NCBI GenBank assembly: GCA_963942565.1
Contig: OZ012684.1
Span: forward strand, 95,154,273-95,218,272
DNA length: 64,000 nucleotides
From: Maea johnstoni
Lineage: Eukaryota; Annelida; Polychaeta; Spionida; Magelonidae
Reading direction: 5' to 3'
The translations under genes and the position numbers were made by a program. Under the pieces are notes generated by a model, which saw nothing but the letters and a program-made list of their open reading frames with translations, had not been told where the DNA came from and ran no database searches. Of the stretch, positions 27,701 to 39,538 are shown piece by piece; the first letter of the stretch is position 1, and the number at the start of each line of letters is the position of its first letter.

Positions 27701-30700
27701 ATCCGCTGGTCCCTTAAGGTACTGGGTCATGTAGGGATGCTGAACTAGTGGAGACATACAGAATAGATCCGCTGGTCCCTTAAGGTACCTAGGGTCATGT
27801 AGGGATGCTGAACTAGCGGAGACATACAGAATAGATCCACTGGTCCCTTAAGGTACTGGGTCATGTAGGGGCGCTGAACTAGTGGAGACATACAGAATAG
27901 ATCCGCTGGTCCCTTAAGGTACTGGGTCATGTAGGGATGCTGAACTAGTGGAGACATACAGAATAGATCCGCTGGTCCCTTAAGGTACTGGGTCATGTAG
28001 GGGCGCTGAACTAGTGGAGACATACAGAATAGATCCGCTGGTCCCTTAAGGTACTGGGTCATGTAGGGATGCTGAACTAGTGGAGACATACAGAATAGAT
28101 CCGCTGGTCCCTTAAGGTACTGGGTCATGTAGGGGCGCTGAACTAGTGGAGACATACAGAATAGATCCGCTGGTCCCTTAAGGTACTGGGTCATGTAGGG
28201 ATGCTGAACTAGTGGAGACATACAGAATAGATCCGCTGGTCCCTTAAGGTACCTAGGGTCATGTAGGGGCGCTGAACTAGTGGAGACATACAGAATAGAT
28301 CCGCTGGTCCCTTAAGGTACTGGGTCATGTAGGGGCGCTGAACTAGTGGAGACATACAGAATAGATCCACTGGTCCCTTAAGGTACCTAGGGTCATGTAG
28401 GGGCGCTGAACTAGTGGAGACATACAGAATAGATCCGCTGTTCCCTTAAGGTACTGGGTCATGTAGGGATGCTGAACTAGTGGAGACATACAGAATAGAT
28501 CCACTGGTCCCTTAAGGTACCTAGGGTCATGTAGGGGCGCTGAACTAGTGGAGACATACAGAATAGATCCGCTGGTCCCTTAAGGTACTGGGTCATGTAG
28601 GGGCGCTGAACTAGTGGAGACATACAGAATAGATCCACTGGTCCCTTAAGGTACCTAGGGTCATGTAGGGGCGCTGAACTAGTGGAGACATACAGAATAG
28701 ATCCGCTGTTCCCTTAAGGTACTGGGTCATGTAGGGATGCTGAACTAGTGGAGACATACAGAATAGATCCGCTGGTCCCTTAAGGTACTGGGTCATGTAG
28801 GGGCGCTGAACTAGTGGAGACATACAGAATAGATCCACTGGTCCCTTAAGGTACCTAGGGTCATGTAGGGATGCTGAACTAGTGGAGACATACAGAATAG
28901 ATCCACTGGTCCCTTAAGGTACCTAGGGTCATGTAGGGGCGCTGAACTAGTGGAGACATACAGAATAGATCCACTGGTCCCTTAAGGTACTGGGTCATGT
29001 AGGGATGCTGAACTAGTGGAGACATACAGAATAGATCCGCTGGTCCCTTAAGGTACCTAGGGTCATGTAGGGATGCTGAACTAGTGGAGACATACAGAAT
29101 AGATCCGCTGGTCCCTTAAGGTACCTAGGGTCATGTAGGGATGCTGAACTAGTGGAGACATACAGAATAGATCCGCTGGTCCCTTAAGGTACTGGGTCAT
29201 GTAGGGGCGCTGAACTAGTGGAGACATACAGAATAGATCCACTGGTCCCTTAAGGTACCTAGGGTCATGTAGGGGCGCTGAACTAGTGGAGACATACAGA
29301 ATAGATCCGCTGTTCCCTTAAGGTACTGGGTCATGTAGGGATGCTGAACTAGTGGAGACATACAGAATAGATCCGCTGGTCCCTTAAGGTACTGGGTCAT
29401 GTAGGGGCGCTGAACTAGTGGAGACATACAGAATAGATCCACTGGTCCCTTAAGGTACCTAGGGTCATGTAGGGATGCTGAACTAGTGGAGACATACAGA
29501 ATAGATCCACTGGTCCCTTAAGGTACCTAGGGTCATGTAGGGGCGCTGAACTAGTGGAGACATACAGAATAGATCCACTGGTCCCTTAAGGTACTGGGTC
29601 ATGTAGGGATGCTGAACTAGTGGAGACATACAGAATAGATCCGCTGGTCCCTTAAGGTACCTAGGGTCATGTAGGGATGCTGAACTAGTGGAGACATACA
29701 GAATAGATCCGCTGGTCCCTTAAGGTACCTAGGGTCATGTAGGGATGCTGAACTAGTGGAGACATACAGAATAGATCCGCTGGTCCCTTAAGGTACTGGG
29801 TCATGTAGGGATGCTGAACTAGTGGAGACATACAGAATAGATCCGCTGGTCCCTTAAGGTACCTAGGGTCATGTAGGGATGCTGAACTAGTGGAGACATA
29901 CAGAATAGATCCGCTGGTCCCTTAAGGTACCTAGGGTCATGTAGGGGCGCTGAACTAGTGGAGACATACAGAATAGATCCGCTGGTCCCTTAAGGTACTG
30001 GGTCATGTAGGGATGCTGAACTAGTGGAGACATACAGAATAGATCCGCTGGTCCCTTAAGGTACCTAGGGTCATGTAGGGATGCTGAACTAGTGGAGACA
30101 TACAGAATAGATCCGCTGGTCCCTTAAGGTACCTAGGGTCATGTAGGGATGCTGAACTAGTGGAGACATACAGAATAGATCCGCTGGTCCCTTAAGGTAC
30201 CTAGGGTCATGTAGGGGCGCTGAACTAGTGGAGACATACAGAATAGATCCGCTGGTCCCTTAAGGTACCTAGGGTCATGTAGGGATGCTGAACTAGTGGA
30301 GACATACAGAATAGATCCGCTGGTCCCTTAAGGTACCTAGGGTCATGTAGGGGCGCTGAACTAGTGGAGACATACAGAATAGATCCGCTGGTCCCTTAAG
30401 GTACCTAGGGTCATGTAGGGATGCTGAACTAGTGGAGACATACAGAATAGATCCGCTGGTCCCTTAAGGTACCTAGGGTCATGTAGGGATGCTGAACTAG
30501 TGTAAATCTGTAGTGTAAATGAACGCCGAACACGAACACGTTACAGTCAACCCCCCCTACTACACCCATAAAACTGCCGACACATGGCATCCAACCCTAG
30601 TTCCGAAAAACTCTGGGTCATGTAGGGATGCTGAACTAGTGGAGACATACAGAATAGATCCGCTGGTCCCTTAAGGTACTGGGTCATGTAGGGATGCTGA

Positions 30701-33700
30701 ACTAGTGGAGACATACAGAATAGATCCGCTGGTCCCTTAAGGTACTGGGTCATGTAGGGAGACATACAGAATAGATCCGATACCTATGGCTATGTAGGGA
30801 TTCTGAAACAGTGGAAAGATATAGCCTTTTCAGCTAATGCATTCTTCAATGATGTGATTCTAATATGTTAAAATAGTACAGGGCGTCGCCCCAAAAATCG
30901 AAAATGACTTCATCGTTGGAGAGAATGATGTCTTAGAGATAACCTGTTGCAGTTTCAACCAAATCCGATCATTCATGACAAAGCTGTGAGGCAAAGTTTG
31001 ACCCCTCTGTCATTTCACTCCAACGCAAGGTACATTTCCAAAGCATGGCTGCATACTGAGCAAGCAAGAGGGGCTGCTATTTTTAGCATGCGGCTTTGAC
31101 ATGGATGATCGAATTTGGTTGAAACAGTTACTATAACAGTTTATCTCTAAGATATCATTCTTTTTAACCATGAAGTTATTTTTGATGTTTCTTAAGCTTG
31201 TTTAAAGAAATAATGTGAAAAGGGGAGGATTGCATTTTTTGGGACGCCCTGTAGACTCTCATGTAATCATACCGTAAATTCTCGGAAATCTCGGCCAGCC
31301 TAGGAATCTCGGCCACTATAATTAATTTACAAAATAATTACTGGCGAATCTCGCCCACCCCCGATCCATCCAAGGACACATTTCACCAAATATTGGCCAC
31401 CAAGTAAATTTCATTGACATATAAAGAAAAACATATAGATTTCCAAAGTTTGCGATTGATTTTAGGTTATGAACGATCGTTTCTAGTGCCCATATCCACA
31501 AAAGCACAATCGTAGCGCAACAGGAAGTATGTAGCCTTTCTGCGTGGAGAGTGAAATTAAGCATGGGCAACTTGTCAACACGTATAATTCAATACGTAAT
31601 TGGCGTGCGGCAGCAAGAATAAACATGTAAACAATGACAATGTTCAAATTTCCAAAGTTTGCGATTGGTTTTAGATGATAAACAATCGTTTCTAGTGCCC
31701 CTATCTGCCAAAAACACGATCGCTGCGCAACCGGACGTAGGTAGCCTTTCTGCGTGGAGAGAGAAATATAGCGTAGGCAACTTGTCAACAAGTATAATTC
31801 AATGCATAATTGGCGTGCGGCAGCAAGAATAACAAGTAAACAACATATAAGGTAGGCAAATTCCTTTATTAGTTCATATAGCGGAGGAATGACAAGTCAA
31901 GTAGGTTGACAATAAGGGTTTTGTGAGGGGAAATTGTGTTCTTGTTTACGAAGTAAGCGATCGATTTTCTATCTAACTTTCGTTTCTACTAATAATTGGC
32001 CACCATCAGTCAACAAAAATCTTAATTAACAGAAAGTGTCTGATATTTGCAAGAATTTATGGTATATTCAATAACATCTTACTTTATCTGACAAAAAATG
32101 AATGAAGTTATATTAAAAATTATTTCCTACTACAACATACAGGCTTTAAATGAATTATTCAAAAATGACATACAAAATCTTTGCAGGGTTTATGAGAGTG
32201 TCTTACCTGCGGAACGTAAAACAGTTTCCCAGACTCCGGCTTCGTCAAGGTTCCTCCAAACAATGGCCAAAGCTACAAGTAAACATTCAGACTTTACACA
32301 GAGGATTCAGGAAGGGGAGGAGAGGGGTGGGTAAGGTAGAGTAATTCAACTTATTGTTACAAGATCAATGAAATATTTCAAATAATATAGCATTTAGGAA
32401 GTGATTTGGAGGCAGGAGAAAGGTAGGGTAAAATAATTTAATCCAATTATTGTTATGCAGTGAAAAAAGGCTTTAAATGATAGAGCATTCAGAAATTAAT
32501 GAAAAGGGATGGGGAAGGTAGGGTAAAATATCTCTATCGAGCTATTGTTACATAATGAAAAAAATAATATGATAAAAAAGGTTAAACAGAACCCATCGCA
32601 AAGCCTCCATCAACAAAATTGTGAATTTGTCCTCAAATCCTCCAATAGTTTTTATACAGTAATAATTCCAGATTTCAAAGGTATCTTTATTTGTGAATTG
32701 GTTAAAACACAAGCTTATAAATGAGTGAAAATGAAGCTTGACAATCCTACATTTTTCATTTCTTGACCATTACAACATATTGGTACACTAATTAACTATA
32801 AAATACATTCACAAGAAAATACCTTGTCTTGACCATTATGTGAATACAGACTTCAGCTACTCTTAATATTACTGAGTTGAAATGAAGTATTTGGTCGAAC
32901 GAGACATCTGTGGTGATTCATAGGATTGAGGTAACTTACATCTCCAAGGATCCTGAATAGGGAACTCTTTCCACATCCGTTTGGTCCACATACCAGCACA
33001 TTCATGCCAGACTTCACCTACAATAGCAATACGATATGCACAGTTAGACATTCATGCCAGACTTCACCTATAATAGCAATAAGATATGCACAGTTAGACA
33101 GTCATGCCAGACTTCACCTATAATAGCAATAAGATATGCACAGTTAGACAGTCAGGTCAGACTTCACCTATAATAGCAATAAGATATGCACAGTTAGACA
33201 GTCATGCCAGACTTCACCTATAATAGCAATAAGATATGCACAGTTAGACAGTCAGGTCAGACTTCACCTATAATAGCAATAAGATATGCACAGTTAGACA
33301 TTCATGCCAGACTTCACCTATAATAGCAATAAGATATGCACAGTTAGACATTCATGCCAGACTTCACCTATAATAGCAATAAGATATAGACATTCATGCC
33401 AGACTTCACCTACAATAGCAATAAGATATAGACATTCATGCCAGACTTCACCTACAATAGCAATAAGATATGCACAGTTAGACCAGACTTCACCTACAAT
33501 AGAAACAAGATACGCACAGTTAGACAGTCAGGCCAGACTTCACCTATAAAAGCAATAAATTGGCACAGTATGACATTCATGCCAGACTTCACCTACAATA
33601 GCAATACGATATGCACAGTATGACATTCATGCCAGACTTCACCTATAATAGCAATAAGATATGCACAGTTAGACAGTCAGGCCAGACTTCACCTACAATA

Positions 33701-34492
33701 GCAATAAGATATGCACAGTTAGACAGTCAGGCCAGAATTCCCATAACATAGCAATAAGACATGCACACTAAGACATTCATGCCAGACTTAAAAATAGCCA
33801 CTCAAAGTTGAGCACAAGAACATCCCCATTGGGAGTTACCAGAGGCACATGCTCAAAGCGGATGATCTTATCCTGGGTCTACAGAACTTACCTCAAAGTT
33901 GAGCACAAGAACATCACCATTGGGAGTTACCAGAGGCACATGCTCAAAGCGGATGATCTTATCCTGGGTCTACAGAACTTACCTCAAAGTTGAGCTCCTT
34001 GACAAGAACATCATCATTGGGAGTTACCAGAGGCACATGCTCAAACCGGATGATCTTATCCTGGGTCTACAGAACTTACCTCAAAGTTGAGCTCCTTGAC
34101 AAGAACATCACCATTGGGAGTTACCAGAGGCACATGCTCAAACCGGATGATCTTATCCTGGGTCTACAGAACTTACCTCAAAGTTGAGCTCCTTGACAAG
34201 AACATCACCATTGGGAGTTACCAGAGGCACATGCTCAAAGCGGATGATCTTATCCTGGGTCTACAGAACGTACCTCAAAGTTGAGCTCCTTGACAAGAAC
34301 ATCACCATTGGGAGTTACCAGAGGCACATGCTCAAAGCGGATGATCTTATCCTGGGTCTACAGAACTTACCTCAAAGTTGAGCTCCTTGACAAGAACATC
34401 ACCATTGGGAGTTACCAGAGGCACATGCTCAAAGCGGATGATCTTATCCTGGGTCTTGATTAGGCCACTTCCAGGCTTCAGAGAGGTCTTCA
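18164..34492 (-). CDS. ABCD3: ABCD3 (PMP70), peroxisomal half-ABC transporter, last eight exons
   Basis: ABCD3 dimerises in the peroxisomal membrane and uses ATP to import long- and branched-chain acyl-CoAs and bile-acid intermediates. Eight minus-strand exons, in consistent phase with GT/AG borders, encode about 237 residues. They hold Walker A (GPNGCGKSS), the Q-loop (VPQ|RPYM, split by an intron), signature LSGGEKQR, Walker B ([10 protein letters not shown]), H-loop (VSHR) and the C-terminus VEFGS. Order, spacing and residues match vertebrate PMP70 as I remember it, and fit ABCD3 better than ABCD1/2/4. The transmembrane half and start codon are absent; they should lie on the high-coordinate side, where the N gap and a satellite begin. 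Most of the 16 kb is intron, dominated by minisatellites, four of them touching exon edges. Confidence 0.93.
18561..18700. repeat. GT and TA microsatellites
   Basis: A (GT)n run at about 18561-18602 and a (TA)n run at about 18640-18700, in the last ABCD3 intron. Confidence 0.95.
18701..19571. other. Last ABCD3 intron, unique part
   Basis: No gene, RNA or element recognised between the TA microsatellite and the 70-bp minisatellite. Confidence 0.4.
19572..20578. repeat. Minisatellite, 70-bp unit, next to an ABCD3 donor
   Basis: About 14.5 copies of a unit containing 'gaccatgtaatattgatgtg' and 'ggaaaatagggtgcatcaaa'. Two subtypes, 'ccatgtaatattgatg' and 'ccatgggatattagtg' (or 'ggaatattggtg'), mostly alternate, suggesting a 140-bp higher-order unit. 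The array stops about a dozen bases from the GT donor at 20590, so it fills the start of the last intron. Confidence 0.93.
20591..20752 (-). CDS. ABCD3: ABCD3 exon: Walker B, D-loop and H-loop
   Basis: 162 bp, 54 codons, phase 0, acceptor 'gttttag', donor GTAAAT. Reads [20 protein letters not shown], then [20 protein letters not shown] and [13 protein letters not shown]. Walker B catalytic Glu (LLDE-type, here ILDE), the D-loop (CTSA) and the switch His (SHR) are all present. An exon-edge repeat lies upstream and a 70-bp array lies right after the donor. Confidence 0.96.
20690..20996. repeat. Exon-edge repeat at the Walker B exon acceptor, about 98-bp unit
   Basis: The true exon edge (to 20752) with its acceptor is followed by two further copies ('cagacgcgccatctaaaac' at about 20838-20856 and 20936-20954) and a fourth partial one. 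Each full copy keeps the first 60 or so exon bases and the AG acceptor. Copy 2 lacks a few bases ('ctggctaatgg' for 'ctgcggcttatgg'); copy 3 is closer to the exon. Confidence 0.9.
20997..21256. other. Intron sequence with a small tandem duplication
   Basis: 'gcatgccaaaatgtcacaaa' occurs twice (near 21028 and 21078) in related 50-bp contexts. The remainder precedes the LINE scrap; no gene. Confidence 0.5.
21257..21571 (-). mobile_element. LINE fragment (L1/Tx1-type reverse transcriptase C-terminus)
   Basis: An open minus-strand stretch of about 104 codons reads [18 protein letters not shown] and [20 protein letters not shown], typical of the region after the RT palm in L1-like LINEs (the FLW...G.K pattern, then GGL-like and SLK.SW motifs). 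No RT core or endonuclease nearby, so it is a short truncated scrap within an ABCD3 intron. Confidence 0.7.
21646..21690 (-). CDS. ABCD3: ABCD3 exon: ABC signature motif
   Basis: 45 bp, 15 codons, phase 0, acceptor 'gttttcctag', donor GTAAGT. Encodes [23 protein letters not shown] is the signature (C-loop) that completes the ATP site across the dimer. Flanked by a LINE scrap on its downstream side and a hAT-like MITE on its upstream side. Confidence 0.95.
21871..22236. mobile_element. hAT-like MITE, 366 bp, with 8-bp target duplication
   Basis: Terminal inverted repeats TAGGACTGTCATTGAYAT at both ends. The 8 bases 'caaagaac' flank it on both sides (21863-21870 and 22237-22244); an 8-bp duplication is the hallmark of hAT insertion. 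The interior is AT-rich with repeated TCGAAT motifs and no transposase. Confidence 0.87.
22260..24655. repeat. Minisatellite, 56-57-bp unit, in ABCD3 intron
   Basis: Around 35-40 copies of a unit containing 'catggtagacccgtggttgc' and 'ccaatggtgaactggtggtt'. Each unit carries GGTTGCCC and, after the spacer, GGGCAACC, so neighbouring copies can form small stem-loops. About 290 bp of unique sequence (23352-23650) interrupts the array. Open frames in it are repeat by-products. Confidence 0.93.
24656..25073. repeat. Degenerate short tandem repeat
   Basis: About four diverged copies (24790-25020) of a unit of roughly 70 bases containing 'tttcaggtagaaggaacat' and 'cctagattgttcat'. It lies next to the donor side of the VQLGYILE exon. 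Ancient compared with the neighbouring arrays. Confidence 0.55.
25074..25124 (-). CDS. ABCD3: ABCD3 exon: [17 protein letters not shown]
   Basis: 51 bp, 17 codons, phase 0, acceptor 'tgttctag', donor GTAAGT. The EREGGWD motif precedes the ABC signature in the helical subdomain of peroxisomal ABC transporters. Confidence 0.95.
25125..25895. other. ABCD3 intron, unique sequence
   Basis: No repeat, element or gene recognised. Confidence 0.4.
25896..26009 (-). CDS. ABCD3: ABCD3 exon: [13 protein letters not shown]
   Basis: 114 bp, 38 codons, phase 0, acceptor 'ccactatttcag', donor [23 protein letters not shown] is highly conserved in the ABCD family; the last part ([15 protein letters not shown]) is the variable helical region. 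The first 44 bases plus the acceptor form the repeat unit of the large array that fills the upstream intron. Because the array unit is 66 bp and open, the frame runs from array copies straight into this exon. Confidence 0.95.
26010..26680. repeat. Exon-edge minisatellite A, 66-bp unit, with splice acceptors
   Basis: About ten near-perfect copies. Read on the minus strand, each unit is an intron 3' end (ccactatttcag) followed by the first 44 bases of the [13 protein letters not shown] exon. Each copy therefore carries a complete-looking acceptor and exon start. The unit is 22 codons and open in the exon frame, so copies read [20 protein letters not shown] then FQ, and again. The last copy merges with the real exon at 26009. 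Confidence 0.95.
26681..30790. repeat. Exon-edge minisatellite B, 66/68-bp units, with splice acceptors
   Basis: About 60 copies of a diverged relative of array A. Two length types occur: 'aaggtactgggtcatg' (66 bp) and 'aaggtacctagggtcatg' (68 bp). Two start types also occur: gggatgctg and ggggcgctg (minus strand CAG|CATCCC or CAG|CGCCCC). Almost all keep an AG acceptor in front of exon-like sequence. Blocks are repeated: 28611-28838 recurs at 29215-29442, a 604-bp higher-order unit. A 110-bp foreign stretch splits off the last 2.5 copies near 30505-30615. Confidence 0.95.
30879..31251. mobile_element. Tc1/mariner-like MITE, 373 bp
   Basis: Ends are CAGGGCGTC(G)CCCCAAAAA and its inverse, with TA immediately outside both ends (30877-30878 and 31252-31253). 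The arms stay complementary, imperfectly, for more than 100 bases each ('agagataacctgttgcagtt' against its mirror), making a long foldback. CAGGGYGTCCC ends with a TA duplication fit mariner-type elements. No transposase. Confidence 0.83.
31262..31850. repeat. Direct duplication of about 213 bp plus a short 'aatctcggcca' repeat
   Basis: 31438-31640 and 31651-31850 are related copies ('tttccaaagtttgcgattg' begins each; 'tggcgtgcggcagcaagaat' ends each). In front, 31270-31350, 'aatctcgsccas' occurs three times. Overlapping minus-strand frames here come from the duplication and are not called as genes. Confidence 0.75.
31851..32206. other. ABCD3 intron, unique sequence
   Basis: Nothing recognised between the 213-bp duplication and the LWPLFGG exon. 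Confidence 0.4.
32207..32272 (-). CDS. ABCD3: ABCD3 exon: LWPLFGG to Q-loop
   Basis: 66 bp, 22 codons, phase 0, acceptor 'tttacttgtag', donor GTAAGA. Reads [20 protein letters not shown]; the final Gln is the Q-loop residue that senses the gamma-phosphate and contacts the membrane domain. The following codon (RPYM) is in the next exon. Confidence 0.93.
32273..32939. repeat. ABCD3 intron with a degenerate tandem repeat
   Basis: Three diverged copies of about 100-110 bases at 32310-32580, each with 'ggtagggtaaaat' or similar and 'attgttacataatgaaa' or similar. The rest is AT-rich and featureless. Confidence 0.5.
32940..33017 (-). CDS. ABCD3: ABCD3 exon: Walker A / P-loop
   Basis: 78 bp, 26 codons, phase 0 at both ends, acceptor 'ctattgtag', donor GTAAGT. 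Contains [20 protein letters not shown]; the GPNGCGKS loop binds the ATP phosphates. Its first bases and acceptor are tandemly repeated upstream (33018-33785). Confidence 0.95.
33018..33785. repeat. Exon-edge minisatellite, about 50-bp unit, at the Walker A exon acceptor
   Basis: About 15-16 copies. On the minus strand each unit reads 'ctattataggtgaagtctgg', that is, the acceptor TAG followed by the first exon bases GTGAAGTCTGGCATGAATG. Several copies keep the acceptor and the first eight or so codons; others carry changes such as 'gtcaggtcagac'. The array directly adjoins the true exon at 33017. Confidence 0.93.
33790..34370. repeat. Exon-edge minisatellite, 91/97-bp unit, at an ABCD3 splice donor
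   Basis: Six extra copies of the last 84 or so bases of the exon at 34371-34492, each followed by the donor GTAAGT. Read on the minus strand, each copy runs from an AG directly before 'ACCCAGGATAAGATCATC' to LNFE|gtaagttctgtag, so each 13-base 'intron' has both GT and AG ends. The two copies farthest from the real exon lack six bases (91 bp). 97 is not a multiple of three, so adding a copy shifts the frame. Confidence 0.94.
34371..34492 (-). CDS. ABCD3: ABCD3 exon: linker and start of the nucleotide-binding domain
   Basis: 122 bp. The first two bases complete a codon from a missing upstream exon (acceptor 'tttgtttcaaag'). The exon then reads through '[20 protein letters not shown]' to LNFE, followed by donor GTAAGT, and continues into the next exon as LNFE|VKSG. 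The downstream 97-bp array repeats its last part with the donor, so which of several identical donors is used cannot be told from sequence; the one nearest the unique exon start is given here. Confidence 0.9.
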
Positions 34493-35227
34493 CTTTGAAA
34501 CAAAAATAAATGACAAAATGTAACCACAATCAAATAAAGCACTCAATGAAAGAGGATGGTTTTCAACAGCTTAGGTCATATCGCAACGAGATAGAAACCC
34601 GGGAAGAAATTCCCTTCTCTTCCTGAATAGTTCCAAGGGATCTTTTAGTTGTAGAGGTACCATAGACAGCCTTACACAATGCCGCACATTTATACAGCAA
34701 CCAGGCCAACCTGCTCAGGGATCAGCGGACATACAAACCTGCTATACAAATATTACAACCTCACATTTGGGAGCCAGGCATCGTAATCACTAGGCCACGG
34801 CGTATCCCTCCTAACATGTCCGACCAATTCAAGACGCAAATGGTCCAGTATTGACATGGGCTGTTTAGACCTCCTAGAATCTAAACCACTCATATTATCA
34901 CAAAAAAACCTACATCTATTTTTATTCATACACTATTCTGCATGTTATTGTTGTTCCACACCCACATTTTAGCTTACTTTTAGCTTAAAAACTAACCATT
35001 AAGTGAAATGACCATGATGTAATTGGGCTCAATTTATAAAACTGGCTACATCAGGCAAGAGTGGCATATTTCAAGGGCATTAAAAACCACTTATCTATGC
35101 ATATTTCACTTCATGACAAGTGTAAAACACAAACTAAACTAAAATATTTTAATTGATTTCAGATAATAAACCATAAACCGGGCATATTTTTAGACACATG
35201 GTATGATGAAATAAATGAAGCAGGATG
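34493..35227. other. ABCD3 intron upstream of the last visible exon
   Basis: No further ABCD3 exon, repeat or element found here on either strand. Confidence 0.4.
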
Positions 35228-35755
35228 CTGTATACCGTGTTAATATTGCGCATATAAAATAATGCGCCCAGCAGATAACTGCCTTTGATGCGCAGTTTAA
35301 TTATTGCGCATTGATAACCTCCAGATCATGTTGTGTGAGGGAGCTAAGGGTATGCAACCTACCGGCTTTTGGTAGGGTGGTGTTGCTATATTCAAGCCGG
35401 CCAGCCTCTTAGGGATGCCAGATGCTGCCAGTATTGTCAGCAAGTGCAATTTGTATTTCGTCACCAGCCAGGAACAGTGTTATCTTGGTTGCAATCAGTA
35501 ACCCTGATTAGTGGTAACCGGCATGTTTGATCACACTCGGGTGTGCAAGTTGTCTTCATCGTAATTGAACTCAGTACCGGCTAAGGCCGCGAAGGGTCTT
35601 CATGTTGAATGACAAGCTATCATATCAGAGTGTTAAAGGATTAAAGAATAGCGTTTCAATATCCAAAAAATAGTGCGCAGTTTAATTAAATGCGTGACTA
35701 TGGGTGCCCAAAGTACGCATTAATTAAACTGCCGCAATATTTACACGGTATACAG
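35228..35755. mobile_element. Non-autonomous inverted-repeat element (MITE), about 528 bp
   Basis: Left end CTGTATACCGTGTTAATATT and right end, inverted, CTGTATACCGTGTAAATATT. Inner parts with 'attgcgca..ttaattaa' are also mirrored. No protein. The superfamily cannot be set because the exact edge and target duplication are ambiguous. Confidence 0.78.
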
Positions 35756-36082
35756 TAATCGTCAAGCAGAGATTAGAAAATATTGCCAGGAACAAAACAT
35801 AGTATAAGATCTTAAATGATGATGATTAAAACAACAAGTGGCATTTCAAATCATGCCTTAAGGACACTTAGCAAACACCCCGATAAAACAGAACAATTGG
35901 ATATCTAGCCAGTTATGGGGAATGAAAAGTCCACATCCCTCAGGTAGGGGCAACAATTTCTGAATCATTAGAGAAATGTATGTGCTATTTTGACTGACAG
36001 ATAAAACCCAATTTTACTGACAGATGGCAGTACACGACATCTTTGTAACCAAATACAAAATCAAACTACTATTCAATTGTTA
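35756..36082. other. Unannotated stretch before the gap
   Basis: No gene recognised; ends at the run of N. Confidence 0.4.
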
Positions 36083-36282
36083 NNNNNNNNNNNNNNNNNN
36101 NNNNNNNNNNNNNNNNNNNNNNNNNNNNNNNNNNNNNNNNNNNNNNNNNNNNNNNNNNNNNNNNNNNNNNNNNNNNNNNNNNNNNNNNNNNNNNNNNNNN
36201 NNNNNNNNNNNNNNNNNNNNNNNNNNNNNNNNNNNNNNNNNNNNNNNNNNNNNNNNNNNNNNNNNNNNNNNNNNNNNNNNNN
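36083..36282. other. Assembly gap, 200 N
   Basis: Exactly 200 undetermined bases. A round number usually means a gap of unknown size. Sequence on the right enters directly in the middle of a satellite unit. Confidence 0.99.

Positions 36283-39538
<3,256 letters not shown>

Noticed and set aside
26010-30790. Long repetitive open frames (up to about 200 codons) as a repeat protein gene
   Set aside because: They are the translated 66-bp minisatellite in an ABCD3 intron; each frame ends where 68-bp units shift the phase.
31322-31791. Overlapping minus-strand frames of about 60-100 codons
   Set aside because: Products of a 213-bp duplication; no start context, splice context or family resemblance.
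18164-34492. Assignment to ABCD1, ABCD2 or ABCD4
   Set aside because: [31 protein letters not shown] and the C-terminus VEFGS fit ABCD3; ABCD1/2 read SAVSIDVEG and SITHRPSLWKYH at these places.
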